A stretch of 20,416 nt of DNA from a virus. Positions 4,469 to 13,525 of the stretch are shown piece after piece. The DNA is taken from IMG/VR virus record IMGVR_UViG_3300009160_000213, positions 1 through 20,416 of that record. The stretch is one strand, 5' to 3'. The translations under genes were made by a program, and so were the position numbers. Within the stretch, counting starts at the first letter, position 1, and the number at the start of each line of letters is the position of its first letter. The notes under the pieces are model-generated. The model saw nothing but the letters and a program-made list of their open reading frames with translations, was not told where the DNA came from and made no database searches.

Positions 4469-6238
4469 ATGGCATTAACAATGGAACAGGTGACAGCGAG
4501 AGTTGAATCTCTACGTTATCGTAATCACGAACGTGATGCTCGCAACCTTGACGTCCTTGCTGTCCGTAAAGGTAAAATTGCTGAGGTATACCCAGACTTC
4601 TTTCCAGATGGCGTAGATGCTAACGTAGTAGCAAACTTTATTGATATCGTCGCACGCGACCTATCTGAAGTTATGGCTCCGCTTCCTGCCGTAAACTGCT
4701 CCGCAGCTAATCAGGTTTCCGATAGAGCAAGAACGTTTGCTGACAAGCGCACACGTATTGCCTCTAATTACTTTGCCCACTCAGACCTTGCAGTTCAAAT
4801 GTATTCAGGTGCTGACTGGTATATCACATATGGTTTCGTTCCGTTTATGATTGAACTGGACGATGAAAGCAATCTGCCTCGCATCCGCATAGAAAACCCA
4901 ATAGGTGCTTATCCTGAATTTGACCGCTATGGTCGATGCATTGCTTTTGCAAAACGTTACACAATGTCACTTGGCGAACTTGTTGCACAATTTCCTGACT
5001 ATGAGAGTGAACTACTTGGTGGCTACGGCTACAAGCAGGACCTCAATACTCAGGTTGAAATGATTCGCTATTACGATAAAGACCAATCAATCATCTATAT
5101 CCCAAGTAAACAGAATCTTGTTCTATCTAAAGCAAGCAATCCACTTGGTAAGATGATGGTTGTTGTTGCACGTAAGCCATCCATTGATGGAGAACTTCGT
5201 GGACAGTTTGATGACATCTTAGGAATTCAACTTCTTCGTAACCGTTTTGCGTTGCTAGCTATGGAAGCTGCAGAGAAATCTGTTCAGGCACCTATAGTTC
5301 TTCCACAAGATGTTCAAGAACTACAACTTGGTGGCGATGCGGTTATCCGCACATCTAACCCAGCTGGTGTTCGTCGTGTAGATTTAAATATACCAGCAGG
5401 TGCATTCACTGAACAATCATTATTAAATCAAGAACTTCGTGTTGGTTCTCGTTATCCAGAATCACGCACAGGAAATATCAACGCATCAGTTGTTACTGGC
5501 CAAGGCGTTCAAGCTCTTATGGGAGCTTTTGATACCCAGGTTAAATCAGCTCAAGCAATATTTGCTGCAGCTTTACGTGATGTTATTAGCCTATGCTTTG
5601 AAGTTGATGAAACAATCTACTCTGAAGAAAAGACAATTCGTGGTGTTGACTCAGGTTCACCTTACGAAGTAACGTATAAGCCAGTTAAGGATATTAAGCA
5701 AGATTATTCAGCTGATGTTCGTTACGGAATGCTTGCTGGCCTTAACCCAGCTCAAGGTCTTATTTTTATGTTACAAGCACTTGGTGGTGGATTAATCTCC
5801 AAGGATATGGCTATGCGTGAACTTCCATTCACAGTTAACGTCACATCAGAACTAGAAAAAATTGAAATCGAGAATATGCGTCAAGCGTTACTTGGTTCAC
5901 TTACCGCCTACACTCAAGCAATTCCACAGATGGCTACTCAAGGCCAGGATGCTTCTGAAGTAGTGCGTAAAATTGCTGCTGTCATAAAGGCACGCCAAAA
6001 GGGACAGGCACTTGAGGATGCAATTGAAGCAACCTTTGCCCCTCAGCAGCAAGCGGTTCCTCCTGCTGGAGCACCACAAGCGGTTGAGCAACCGTCCCCT
6101 GCTCCCGTTGGAGCCCCAGTAGGAGGCACTACTCCTCCAGAAATTCAAGCTGGTCCACCAGATATTATGAGTTTACTTTCAGGAATTACTGGAAGCGGAA
6201 CACCTACAGCAAGCGTTCGTAGCACAAGAAAACTTTAA
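4469..6238 (+). CDS. Portal protein, 589 aa
   Basis: Portal proteins form the dodecameric ring at one capsid vertex through which DNA enters and leaves. This protein directly follows the terminase, has the expected size, and shows the usual order: a helical and mixed alpha/beta wing (about 1-240), a helix-rich stem/clip region with QLLRNRFALLAMEAAEKS near residue 255, and a helical crown region (about 430-520). The last 65 residues are a Pro/Ala/Gln-rich low-complexity tail ending STRKL. GGACAACA precedes the ATG at 4469. The assignment rests on position, size and overall pattern, since portal families share little sequence. Confidence 0.85.
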   Translation: MALTMEQVTARVESLRYRNHERDARNLDVLAVRKGKIAEVYPDFFPDGVDANVVANFIDIVARDLSEVMAPLPAVNCSAANQVSDRARTFADKRTRIASNYFAHSDLAVQMYSGADWYITYGFVPFMIELDDESNLPRIRIENPIGAYPEFDRYGRCIAFAKRYTMSLGELVAQFPDYESELLGGYGYKQDLNTQVEMIRYYDKDQSIIYIPSKQNLVLSKASNPLGKMMVVVARKPSIDGELRGQFDDILGIQLLRNRFALLAMEAAEKSVQAPIVLPQDVQELQLGGDAVIRTSNPAGVRRVDLNIPAGAFTEQSLLNQELRVGSRYPESRTGNINASVVTGQGVQALMGAFDTQVKSAQAIFAAALRDVISLCFEVDETIYSEEKTIRGVDSGSPYEVTYKPVKDIKQDYSADVRYGMLAGLNPAQGLIFMLQALGGGLISKDMAMRELPFTVNVTSELEKIEIENMRQALLGSLTAYTQAIPQMATQGQDASEVVRKIAAVIKARQKGQALEDAIEATFAPQQQAVPPAGAPQAVEQPSPAPVGAPVGGTTPPEIQAGPPDIMSLLSGITGSGTPTASVRSTRKL

Positions 6239-6255
6239 AACTAGAAGGGGACAAA

Positions 6256-6798
6256 TTGACAACGATAATTGGTATCGAGCATAAAGACGCTGCAATTATT
6301 GTTGCTGATAGTCAGACAACTGATAGTAGTGGATTTATATATTCACATCCTAATGTTCAAAAGATTGCGGTCCGAGGTCCATATCTAATTGCTGGCTCAG
6401 GTGAAGTTCTACCTTGCGATGTAGCACAACATATATGGGAACCACCAGTTCCAACTAAGTTAGAGAAAAAAGATTTATACCACTTTATTATTGCAAAGGC
6501 TATGCCTTCGCTTCGCAAGTGCTTGACTGATAACGGATATAACTTTGATGAAGATAATAAAGAACTTAGGTTTCAGTTTATTATTGCACTCAATGGAGAA
6601 ATATTTGATGTAGACCAAGATTGCTCAGTATCTAAATCTGAACACGGAGTCTATGCAGCAGGTTCTGGAGCAGCATATGCACTTGGTGCATTACACGCTG
6701 GAGTCGATGCATATGAAGCAATGGAAATTGCAGCTAAGTTAACAGCATTTACAGCTGGACCATACTATTCAAAATCACAACCTAAACATATTAAGTAG
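6256..6798 (+). CDS. HslV/20S-proteasome-beta-like Ntn hydrolase (threonine peptidase), 180 aa
   Basis: The TTG start at 6256 (ribosome site GGGGACAAA) gives MTTIIGIEHKDAAIIVADSQ. Removal of Met would expose Thr as N-terminal nucleophile, as in HslV. D18 in VADSQTT corresponds to the conserved Asp17 of proteasome beta subunits and K36 (VQKIAV) to Lys33. GSGAAYALGALHAG at 136-149 matches the Ser129-region loop (GSGxxYAxGxL), and the following helix EAMEIAAKLTAFTAGP is also family-typical. The fold forms self-assembling peptidase rings. No propeptide is present. It lies between portal and capsid genes, where a capsid maturation protease would be expected, and no other protease is visible in the window. 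A role in processing head proteins is inferred; turnover of host or phage proteins is the alternative. No partner unfoldase ATPase is encoded here. Confidence 0.85.
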   Translation: MTTIIGIEHKDAAIIVADSQTTDSSGFIYSHPNVQKIAVRGPYLIAGSGEVLPCDVAQHIWEPPVPTKLEKKDLYHFIIAKAMPSLRKCLTDNGYNFDEDNKELRFQFIIALNGEIFDVDQDCSVSKSEHGVYAAGSGAAYALGALHAGVDAYEAMEIAAKLTAFTAGPYYSKSQPKHIK

Positions 6799-6806
6799 GA
6801 GACACC

Positions 6807-7253
6807 GTGGCAATGCAAGAAAATCGTGGTGGTTTACGCCCAACAGCTAAACAGAATAACCCTGCTAACATATCTGGAACAGGTGGAGCTGGACAAAGCG
6901 GAAAAGCAACTGGCTATGCTTACGGTATGAATAAAGCCATCAATGAACAACAGTCACAAGGCAACGCTGCAGTAGCATCTATGCCACAAACTGCCCCATC
7001 AACTGGTCCTTCGCTTCCTAGTGTAACTCCCATCACGGCCCCAACTCAAAATCCTAATGAGCCAATATTTAATGGTGCTCCAGTAGGACCAGGCGCTGGA
7101 CCTGAGGCAATGAATCTTCCACTACAGCAAAGTGAAGACCCAGATATTGATATGATTCGCAACTACTATCCAATTTTAGAATTTTGGGGAAGTCAACCTG
7201 ACACCTCTCAAGCGACCAAAGATTATATTCAATATCTAAGGACAATAATTTGA
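6807..7253 (+). CDS. Pro/Gly-rich probable structural protein, 148 aa
   Basis: GTG start at 6807 (reading GTG-GCA-ATG; ribosome site TAGGAGA). An ATG two codons later is an alternative. Residues 1-105 are low in complexity, rich in Gly, Pro, Ala, Gln and Asn (for example GTGGAGQSGKATGYAYGM), and probably disordered. Residues 108-148 form a compact acidic then aromatic segment (SEDPDIDMIRNYYPILEFWG). The stop overlaps the TTG start of the next gene by 3-4 nt, so the two are likely coupled. The layout of a disordered arm with a short helical tail suits a head accessory or linker protein, but I recognise no family. Confidence 0.65.
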   Translation: MAMQENRGGLRPTAKQNNPANISGTGGAGQSGKATGYAYGMNKAINEQQSQGNAAVASMPQTAPSTGPSLPSVTPITAPTQNPNEPIFNGAPVGPGAGPEAMNLPLQQSEDPDIDMIRNYYPILEFWGSQPDTSQATKDYIQYLRTII

Positions 7254-10200
7254 TAAATCGCTGGGAAGTTCTTGGCAATACTCAAGGTGTTTTTAAAAAT
7301 ACTCCTGTATCAAATTTGCCAACATCGCGTGATGGTCGAATTCCATTTAGCACTGGTTTAGATATTGCTCAAAACGTGCCAAAAAATCCTGGTGGTTGGC
7401 AAGATGATGCTAATAATGCTTTAGAAGCTGGACGTAAAGGTGCTCTAAACGTAGTTAGCAAAGCTAACCCAATTCTTCTTGGCGGAACTATTGGCCTTGT
7501 TGGTGGCCCTGTTGGCGCTGCAGCTGGAGCTGCAACTGGAGCTGCTGTTTTAGGAATAGATAAAGTTACAGATGGTGGAGCTACTAAAGTTCTACAAGCA
7601 GGACAAAAAAATCTTCGCTCGAACTATGCTTTTGTCAGAGATGTAGCTGACCAAGATGCAGCAATGGGACTATTTGCTGGACTAACAATGGTAGCTGGTG
7701 GAGTTATTGGCGGAGTTTTAGGCTCAGCCTTCGGCCCTGCTGGAACAGTTATTGGTGCTGGACTTGGTGCTAACCTAGTGGGTAAACTTACTCGAGAAAC
7801 TGCACAATCTGACCTTGGAAAATCAATTAGTGATACGCTTTATAAATCAGCTAAATTTTCTAGCACAGATGTAGGGCAGGAAAAATATAATCTTGGCAGA
7901 GACGTTGTTCACACAGCAGCAAAAATAACAACTTGGAATACATTAGGCGATACAACTAAAGGTATCGGAGCTATTACTTCTGGAGCTGTTAACTTTGTAG
8001 CTGAAGGAACTTTAGGAGCTGACGTTCTTGCTGCCCGCGGAGTTGGCATAGCTGCTAGAAAAGGTTTTGTCCGTCCAATTACAGAACCAATGCACGGCAT
8101 TACTAAAAAGATATATAGTAAAACTGAAGCAGACAGAGTTGGAAAGCGCTTAGCTGCTGACATAGATTTAATTGACAGAACTTTAGCTGGGGAAAAAACA
8201 CCGTATACTCCAGTATTTGATTTTTATCAGAAGAATGACGTATCTACTCTTGTAAAAAGAAAAGAGTTTGATAGCGAAACTGGAAAAATGGCTGCTGCTC
8301 TTCTGGCTGGCGAGACTCCAGAAGTTCAAGCTAAGATTATTAAGATTGGTCGCGGCGACCCTAATGCTTATGCTGACCTTGCTCTTACAAGAGCTGACAA
8401 GTTTGCCGAACTAACTAGATTAGATGATGCTTTAGAATATGTAAATACGAATGGAATATTTTCTCTGCAATATAAGGGACAAACCATTGTTATGTCCAAG
8501 CGGTTTAAGTCTAATATAGATATGGTAGCTGCTGAAGTTGAGTCCTTAAAGAAGGAAGTAAACTGGCTTAATGATGCCCTTGACCTTAAAGGACAATTAA
8601 AGAATAGAACAGTTTCCAAATGGGCTGTTGTAGAAAAAGTAAGAAACGATTTTGCTAAAGAAAATGCAGCGCGTGGTTTAGCTTCTAAAGATATTGCTTC
8701 TATGGAAACAACTGTTGGTAAGACATACCAATGGTTCTACCAAAAGAATCCTTTATCTCGTCCAATTCGTGGATTAGATAGAATGACAGATGACGCACCA
8801 CGTCAGGTTATTAACTACAACGAACCTCTTAATGGAACTGTAAGAATGCAGACAAGCCTTCGTTCTGCTGAAAAACACGGAGCTTCAATACCAACTGAAA
8901 ACGTTAAGATTATGGATAACTGGCTTAAGGCCAGAACTGAAGTAGAAAAAACAGCAGTTATAGAAAACTATGTTTCTACTGGTATGAAACTTATCGCAGC
9001 TAAATATGGCATTTCAGTTCCCGTAATTGAATTGGCTATTGAAAAGTATAATACTTCTCATCGCCGCTTGCGTGATGAAGCAGTTACTGCTCGCGAACTA
9101 AAACAGGGTTATATGAACGACCCTCAAGACCCTACAGGTCCACTAATCGCAGATGCTCAACTTATAACTCAGTTAGCAAACGGAGCAATCTTGCCTGACT
9201 GGAAGTTTGTAGATGGAGTATTGAAAGACTTCAGTAAGAACTATGGTAATACAACAAAAATTCAACAACGAACAGATAATCTTGTTTACCTAGCTGACGA
9301 ATTAAACAGCTTGTGGAGGACTGGAACTCTTTTAAGAACTGGTTACCCAGCTAACGTTATCAAAGACTCATATATCCGAGCTTGGGGAGACCTAGCAATA
9401 TTTGATATGTTCAAGTATGCTGGTCAAGATATTGTAGATAGTATCGCTAACAGTGGAAATACTGTTGCTAAGGTAAGTTCCTGGGCAAAGAGCGTATCAA
9501 ATCCAAAGTATAATATTAAAAAAGTTCGTCAAGATATAACAGCACGTCAAACAATCCTTGACGTATATGATAAAACGCTGCTCAAGGCTAAATATGATGT
9601 GAAGAACCCGCCAAAGGTAGTTCCAGCAGCACTGCAAAAAGATGTAGACCTACGAAATTCTCTAGCTTCTACCATTGACGTTCTACGTCAAAGCGAAAAT
9701 AAGCTTGTTTCTGGAATTAAAGAAAAAAGAGTATTCCGTCCTACCACTAAAGTAGATGGCGAAACATTTGAGTCAGCTTTTGCTGGTCGTTTTGGTGCTC
9801 TATACAAACAAAAGATTTCTCAGAAGGATGATTTACGCGCAGCGGTTGCTGGAGTAAGAGAACTTCAAATTGAAACTGCTCGCCGTGGACGCACTGGTGC
9901 TGGGGTAGTTCTCCCTACTGATGAAGTAAAGCATTTACAGTCTTGGTCTCAGATTCTAAACGATAAGATTAAATTCGACCCAGTTGCTCGATTAATTATG
10001 CAGGGTAAATCCAAGAAAGAAGTTGTTGCTTGGCTTCGCTCTCCAGAAGGTTTTGAATATCTAGATAGATTCAGTGAGAATCTACGCGATGCACCAAAGG
10101 TATACGAAAGAGTTAAAGTTCCTTTGGATATGTATGCCCCATCTAAGGCTATACGTGATTTAATTATAACTGACAAGCTAGACTTGGTAGCCCTTAAGAA

Positions 10201-12022
10201 ACTATACCCAGATATCAACCAACGTCCACCAGTATATGGAGACCTTGTAGATGATATGACTGGAGCAAGTTCTTTATCAAGAGATTTCCGTCAAAAAGCA
10301 AAAGATACCGTAGTCTGGATGTCTACAGTTCCAACAGCACGTTTGGCTTTTAGCCCATACTTTAGAGTTAAGTATGAACAAGAACTACAAAACCAAATCT
10401 GGTTAGCTAATGCTACTAAGACTCCAATAAATCGTTCTAAGTTTGAGGCAAATGCAAGAGCTTTTGCCATTAACGAATACAAAGAAAAGATGAACTCTTT
10501 TCACCGCGATATGAACTATTCAGGGTTTATTAACTATATCCTTGCGTTCTTTCCTGCGGTTGTAGAACAGTTCCGTGCATACGGACGTATTACTATGGAC
10601 AATCCTGATTTCATTATCAAGAAAATGATGATTTCTACCATACCAGAACGCATAGGACAGGTAGAAGAAGATGCTAATGGCAACCGATATATGGCTGTCA
10701 AGCTTGGTGTCCTAGGATTAGAAAGCCGCCTACCTGTCGAATGGTTTAATCCAGATAATCCTACAGGTGGAAGCTTAATATCATTTAGTCCAATTGCTGC
10801 TGCTAGTGTAAACCAGATAGCCAAGACATATAATATCGAGAACTATTTTACAGATAAAGTATTACCATTTGGTGTCCAAAGAAACTCTCTTAATGCACTG
10901 ACTCCTAATACTGGTCGTAGATTATTCCAGCTATGGCAAGCTTCTAACAAAACTGGAGACCAGTTTAATAAAGATTCTTATATGTTCCAGCAACAACTAT
11001 GGGAAGAGTATGTCAGAAAGAATGGCAAAGACCCAAGTGTTAAAAAGTTTGAGGACATTACAAAAGAATCTGAAAAGCGTGCAGTATATCTTTCAATCTT
11101 AAGAACAATTAGTGCTGCTACTCTACCAGTTCAGGGACGTGTAGTCACTTCTGTATCTGGATATGTTGATATCTTAAACAAGTATCAGACTAAATTTGGT
11201 GATGCTGGTGCTGAGCAATTCAGCTTAGACTACCCTGATGCTTATATGTTTATGGATAGACTATCTGATGCTACCTCTGGTGTAAACCCAGATGCTACCG
11301 CAGCTGCTCTTGTTAAAAAGAATATGGGCGGGGTCAAAAGCATTATGGCAGCAGTTGGACCTGACAATGCTACTGTTCTTGGAGCCATATTTAATGATGA
11401 TGAGTATGCTTTCTCTAGCGCTGCTCAGGCATACCTTCAAGATACAAAGATTCCTGGAGCTGGTAATAAAAAATTCAGAGATATCTCTGGCGCATTTGAT
11501 GCCACTCGGTCAGCTATCGTTGGCAAGGGTTGGAAAGATTACTTTGCTTTAAGACGAATCATAGGTGATGAACTTAGTCGAGCAAATATAAATCCGAATG
11601 GGCAATACGCTGATACAATTATGAAGAAGTATCAAGCTAGCTTTGTTGAAGCACAAAAAGAACAGAACAATATGTGGTGGCAAGAGTATGAAGCTCAATC
11701 TAAGGGCGGCTCTGGAAGCCGTCAAGCCGCTACAGTTACAGCCTTAACGGTTGCGCTTAATGATGATAAGTTATGGAAAGATTTGAGCAAGCAACCAAAG
11801 TTTCATATGATTGCTGACTACTTGAAATTCCGCTATACAGTCAAGGATAAGCTTGACCGTATGAACACAACAATTGATTCGATAAGAGCTTCTTCTGTGC
11901 GTAGAAAAGTTGCTTCAGTTGTTGCTGAAATGCGTGCAGCTGATATAAACTTTGATAAATTCTATTCAAGATACTTTGAGAACGATAAGTTCGATTTCGT
12001 ATACGAAGAGCCTGGAGCATAA
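7250..12022 (+). CDS. Giant probable internal virion / DNA-ejection protein, 1590 aa
   Basis: TTG start at 7250 with TAAGGACAA before it, overlapping the previous stop. Two glycine-zipper hydrophobic stretches lie at about 72-102 (GGTIGLVGGPVGAAAGAATG) and 137-178 (MVAGGVIGGVLGSAFGPAG). These are the kind of segment that inserts into or crosses a membrane. The remaining 1300 residues are mostly charged alpha-helix with many Lys/Glu/Asp and few Cys. A patch near residue 1100 (INYILAFFPAVVEQFRAYGR) and the tail (YSRYFENDKFDFVYEEPGA) recall very large phage proteins annotated as internal virion proteins. No lysozyme, transglycosylase, polymerase or MuF motif is visible. Its place between portal and capsid genes favours a protein packaged in the head and ejected with DNA, which is inference. 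A tape measure is less likely given the position inside the head module. Confidence 0.65.
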   Translation: MINRWEVLGNTQGVFKNTPVSNLPTSRDGRIPFSTGLDIAQNVPKNPGGWQDDANNALEAGRKGALNVVSKANPILLGGTIGLVGGPVGAAAGAATGAAVLGIDKVTDGGATKVLQAGQKNLRSNYAFVRDVADQDAAMGLFAGLTMVAGGVIGGVLGSAFGPAGTVIGAGLGANLVGKLTRETAQSDLGKSISDTLYKSAKFSSTDVGQEKYNLGRDVVHTAAKITTWNTLGDTTKGIGAITSGAVNFVAEGTLGADVLAARGVGIAARKGFVRPITEPMHGITKKIYSKTEADRVGKRLAADIDLIDRTLAGEKTPYTPVFDFYQKNDVSTLVKRKEFDSETGKMAAALLAGETPEVQAKIIKIGRGDPNAYADLALTRADKFAELTRLDDALEYVNTNGIFSLQYKGQTIVMSKRFKSNIDMVAAEVESLKKEVNWLNDALDLKGQLKNRTVSKWAVVEKVRNDFAKENAARGLASKDIASMETTVGKTYQWFYQKNPLSRPIRGLDRMTDDAPRQVINYNEPLNGTVRMQTSLRSAEKHGASIPTENVKIMDNWLKARTEVEKTAVIENYVSTGMKLIAAKYGISVPVIELAIEKYNTSHRRLRDEAVTARELKQGYMNDPQDPTGPLIADAQLITQLANGAILPDWKFVDGVLKDFSKNYGNTTKIQQRTDNLVYLADELNSLWRTGTLLRTGYPANVIKDSYIRAWGDLAIFDMFKYAGQDIVDSIANSGNTVAKVSSWAKSVSNPKYNIKKVRQDITARQTILDVYDKTLLKAKYDVKNPPKVVPAALQKDVDLRNSLASTIDVLRQSENKLVSGIKEKRVFRPTTKVDGETFESAFAGRFGALYKQKISQKDDLRAAVAGVRELQIETARRGRTGAGVVLPTDEVKHLQSWSQILNDKIKFDPVARLIMQGKSKKEVVAWLRSPEGFEYLDRFSENLRDAPKVYERVKVPLDMYAPSKAIRDLIITDKLDLVALKKLYPDINQRPPVYGDLVDDMTGASSLSRDFRQKAKDTVVWMSTVPTARLAFSPYFRVKYEQELQNQIWLANATKTPINRSKFEANARAFAINEYKEKMNSFHRDMNYSGFINYILAFFPAVVEQFRAYGRITMDNPDFIIKKMMISTIPERIGQVEEDANGNRYMAVKLGVLGLESRLPVEWFNPDNPTGGSLISFSPIAAASVNQIAKTYNIENYFTDKVLPFGVQRNSLNALTPNTGRRLFQLWQASNKTGDQFNKDSYMFQQQLWEEYVRKNGKDPSVKKFEDITKESEKRAVYLSILRTISAATLPVQGRVVTSVSGYVDILNKYQTKFGDAGAEQFSLDYPDAYMFMDRLSDATSGVNPDATAAALVKKNMGGVKSIMAAVGPDNATVLGAIFNDDEYAFSSAAQAYLQDTKIPGAGNKKFRDISGAFDATRSAIVGKGWKDYFALRRIIGDELSRANINPNGQYADTIMKKYQASFVEAQKEQNNMWWQEYEAQSKGGSGSRQAATVTALTVALNDDKLWKDLSKQPKFHMIADYLKFRYTVKDKLDRMNTTIDSIRASSVRRKVASVVAEMRAADINFDKFYSRYFENDKFDFVYEEPGA

Positions 12023-12023
12023 A

Positions 12024-12668
12024 ATGGGAGCAAATGATGTAGTTGGGTTTGATGCGAAAAGAGTAACTGACCTTGCTAAAAAAGCAGGGATTAAGTTATC
12101 TCCAGCTGCAGACACCATTGCCGTCGGGGAGGATTTATTTAATACATTCTCTAAGGCTCAAAAGAATCAACTAGCTATTACAATGAAAAAACTTGGCAAG
12201 ACTTCAAAGAATATTGCAGATTTAAAGAACAATTTAGAATGGTATTTTGGGGATATATATTCTAATGCTAGAAGTTTTGGTGAATTAAATAACCAACTAC
12301 TAGCAGAGTATCTACCAGGTGATGGCACAACTGCTAATCTTCCACGTCAAAATGTGCAACAATATGATGATGCTGTATTAGGCAAACTTGTAGATAAGGC
12401 ATATGCTGAAACTGGTAAACTACCAGACCAAAAGACTCGTTCTAAAATTGTAAAGCAATGGCAAGCTGAGATTGCTCAAGGAACAATTACCACAACTGAA
12501 AAGGTTGGTGGTAAAGTTAAGACTGTTACCACTCCTGGCTTCACAGCAGAAGAAGCAACTACTAAATTGTCAGAAAAGCTAAAGGTAACTGAGGCAGATT
12601 CAGTTAAGTTGACCAAGGCATTGGGTTTTGCCAATGATATGGATAAGATTATGGCGGGTGGAATGTAG
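12024..12668 (+). CDS. Probable structural protein of unknown function, 214 aa
   Basis: ATG at 12024 directly follows the previous TAA (12020-12022), with GGAG 8-10 nt upstream; a longer frame from 11952 would overlap the preceding gene by 70 nt and lacks a site. The protein is helical. It contains a stretch GEDLFNTFSKAQKNQLAITM, a likely compact N-terminal domain, and a Thr/Val-rich segment near residue 150 (GTITTTEKVGGKVKTVTT) that may be a beta hairpin. Its end overlaps the next GTG start by 1 nt. No known domain is recognised. Linkage to the giant protein and two following proteins suggests virion-associated genes that act together. Confidence 0.7.
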   Translation: MGANDVVGFDAKRVTDLAKKAGIKLSPAADTIAVGEDLFNTFSKAQKNQLAITMKKLGKTSKNIADLKNNLEWYFGDIYSNARSFGELNNQLLAEYLPGDGTTANLPRQNVQQYDDAVLGKLVDKAYAETGKLPDQKTRSKIVKQWQAEIAQGTITTTEKVGGKVKTVTTPGFTAEEATTKLSEKLKVTEADSVKLTKALGFANDMDKIMAGGM

Positions 12669-13525
12669 TGGCTGACACAACTAACGAACAAGCAGCATTG
12701 CTGCAAATGATTTTAACCCTATCGGAAACAGACCCTAACCTTAAAAAAGCCTGGGACGCATATCAAGCTGAGGATATGACATCTTTCCAGTCATATATTC
12801 TAGCATCTAGTTTCTACAGAAACAACAACAGTCTTGCCAGAACACGCCAGGAAGCTGCTGTCAATCAACCTGATGTATATAAGCAAGACCTAGAGTCTTA
12901 TAAATTAAAAGCAAAGAAGCGTTTAACTGCTACTGGTATTCAATGGACTACGGCAACAGAACAACAAGCAGAGCAGGCTTATAACAAAGGCCTAGATGAT
13001 AACCAACTTGATTCACTTATCATTAAATCAGGTCAAACTATTACACCAGCAGGAGCAATCCTTGGTGGTATTAATGAATTAAAAGCAGTAGCTAACGAGT
13101 TCGGTGTGGGTAACTTACTAGGTGCTGATTACTGGAATAATAAATCAACACAGTTATTCTCTGGAACTACAACCGCTGAAGATATAGCAAAAGAAATTAG
13201 AAATCTATCTGCTAGTGCGTTTCCAGCATATGCTGAAGGAATAGCAAATGGTCTATCATTAGATGTTCAAGCTACCAATATTAAACAAACAATGGCAACA
13301 TATCTTGAATTAGACCCAGATTCTATATCATATACTGACCCAGTATTTAGACAGATGCTACAATATACAGACCCAGTTACTGGCAAGCCAGCAATTATGC
13401 CACAATGGTTAGCAGAAAAAACTGTAAAGTCGCACCCATCTTGGGGGCTAACCAAGAATGCTCGCGACACTGTAGACTCTTTAACTTTGAAAGTAGCTAC
13501 TGACTTCTTTGGAGGGGCCATATAA
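12668..13525 (+). CDS. Probable structural protein of unknown function, 285 aa
   Basis: GTG start at 12668, sharing one base with the previous TAG. The protein is largely helical, with Gln/Asn-rich stretches and a conserved-looking C-terminus, TVKSHPSWGLTKNARDTVDS, then a hydrophobic end (VATDFFGGAI). The segment LSASAFPAYAEGIANGLSLD followed by an Asp-Pro motif (ELDPDSISYTDPVFRQML) resembles proteins of unknown role found before the scaffold in actinobacteriophages, from memory. There are no membrane segments or catalytic motifs. It probably works with the 428-aa protein downstream, whose ATG overlaps its stop by one base. Confidence 0.7.
   Translation: MADTTNEQAALLQMILTLSETDPNLKKAWDAYQAEDMTSFQSYILASSFYRNNNSLARTRQEAAVNQPDVYKQDLESYKLKAKKRLTATGIQWTTATEQQAEQAYNKGLDDNQLDSLIIKSGQTITPAGAILGGINELKAVANEFGVGNLLGADYWNNKSTQLFSGTTTAEDIAKEIRNLSASAFPAYAEGIANGLSLDVQATNIKQTMATYLELDPDSISYTDPVFRQMLQYTDPVTGKPAIMPQWLAEKTVKSHPSWGLTKNARDTVDSLTLKVATDFFGGAI

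Noticed and set aside
11952-12668. Longer 238-aa version of the gene after the giant protein
   Set aside because: It would overlap the giant gene by about 70 nt and starts at TTG without a ribosome site; ATG at 12024 has GGAG and sits right after the stop.
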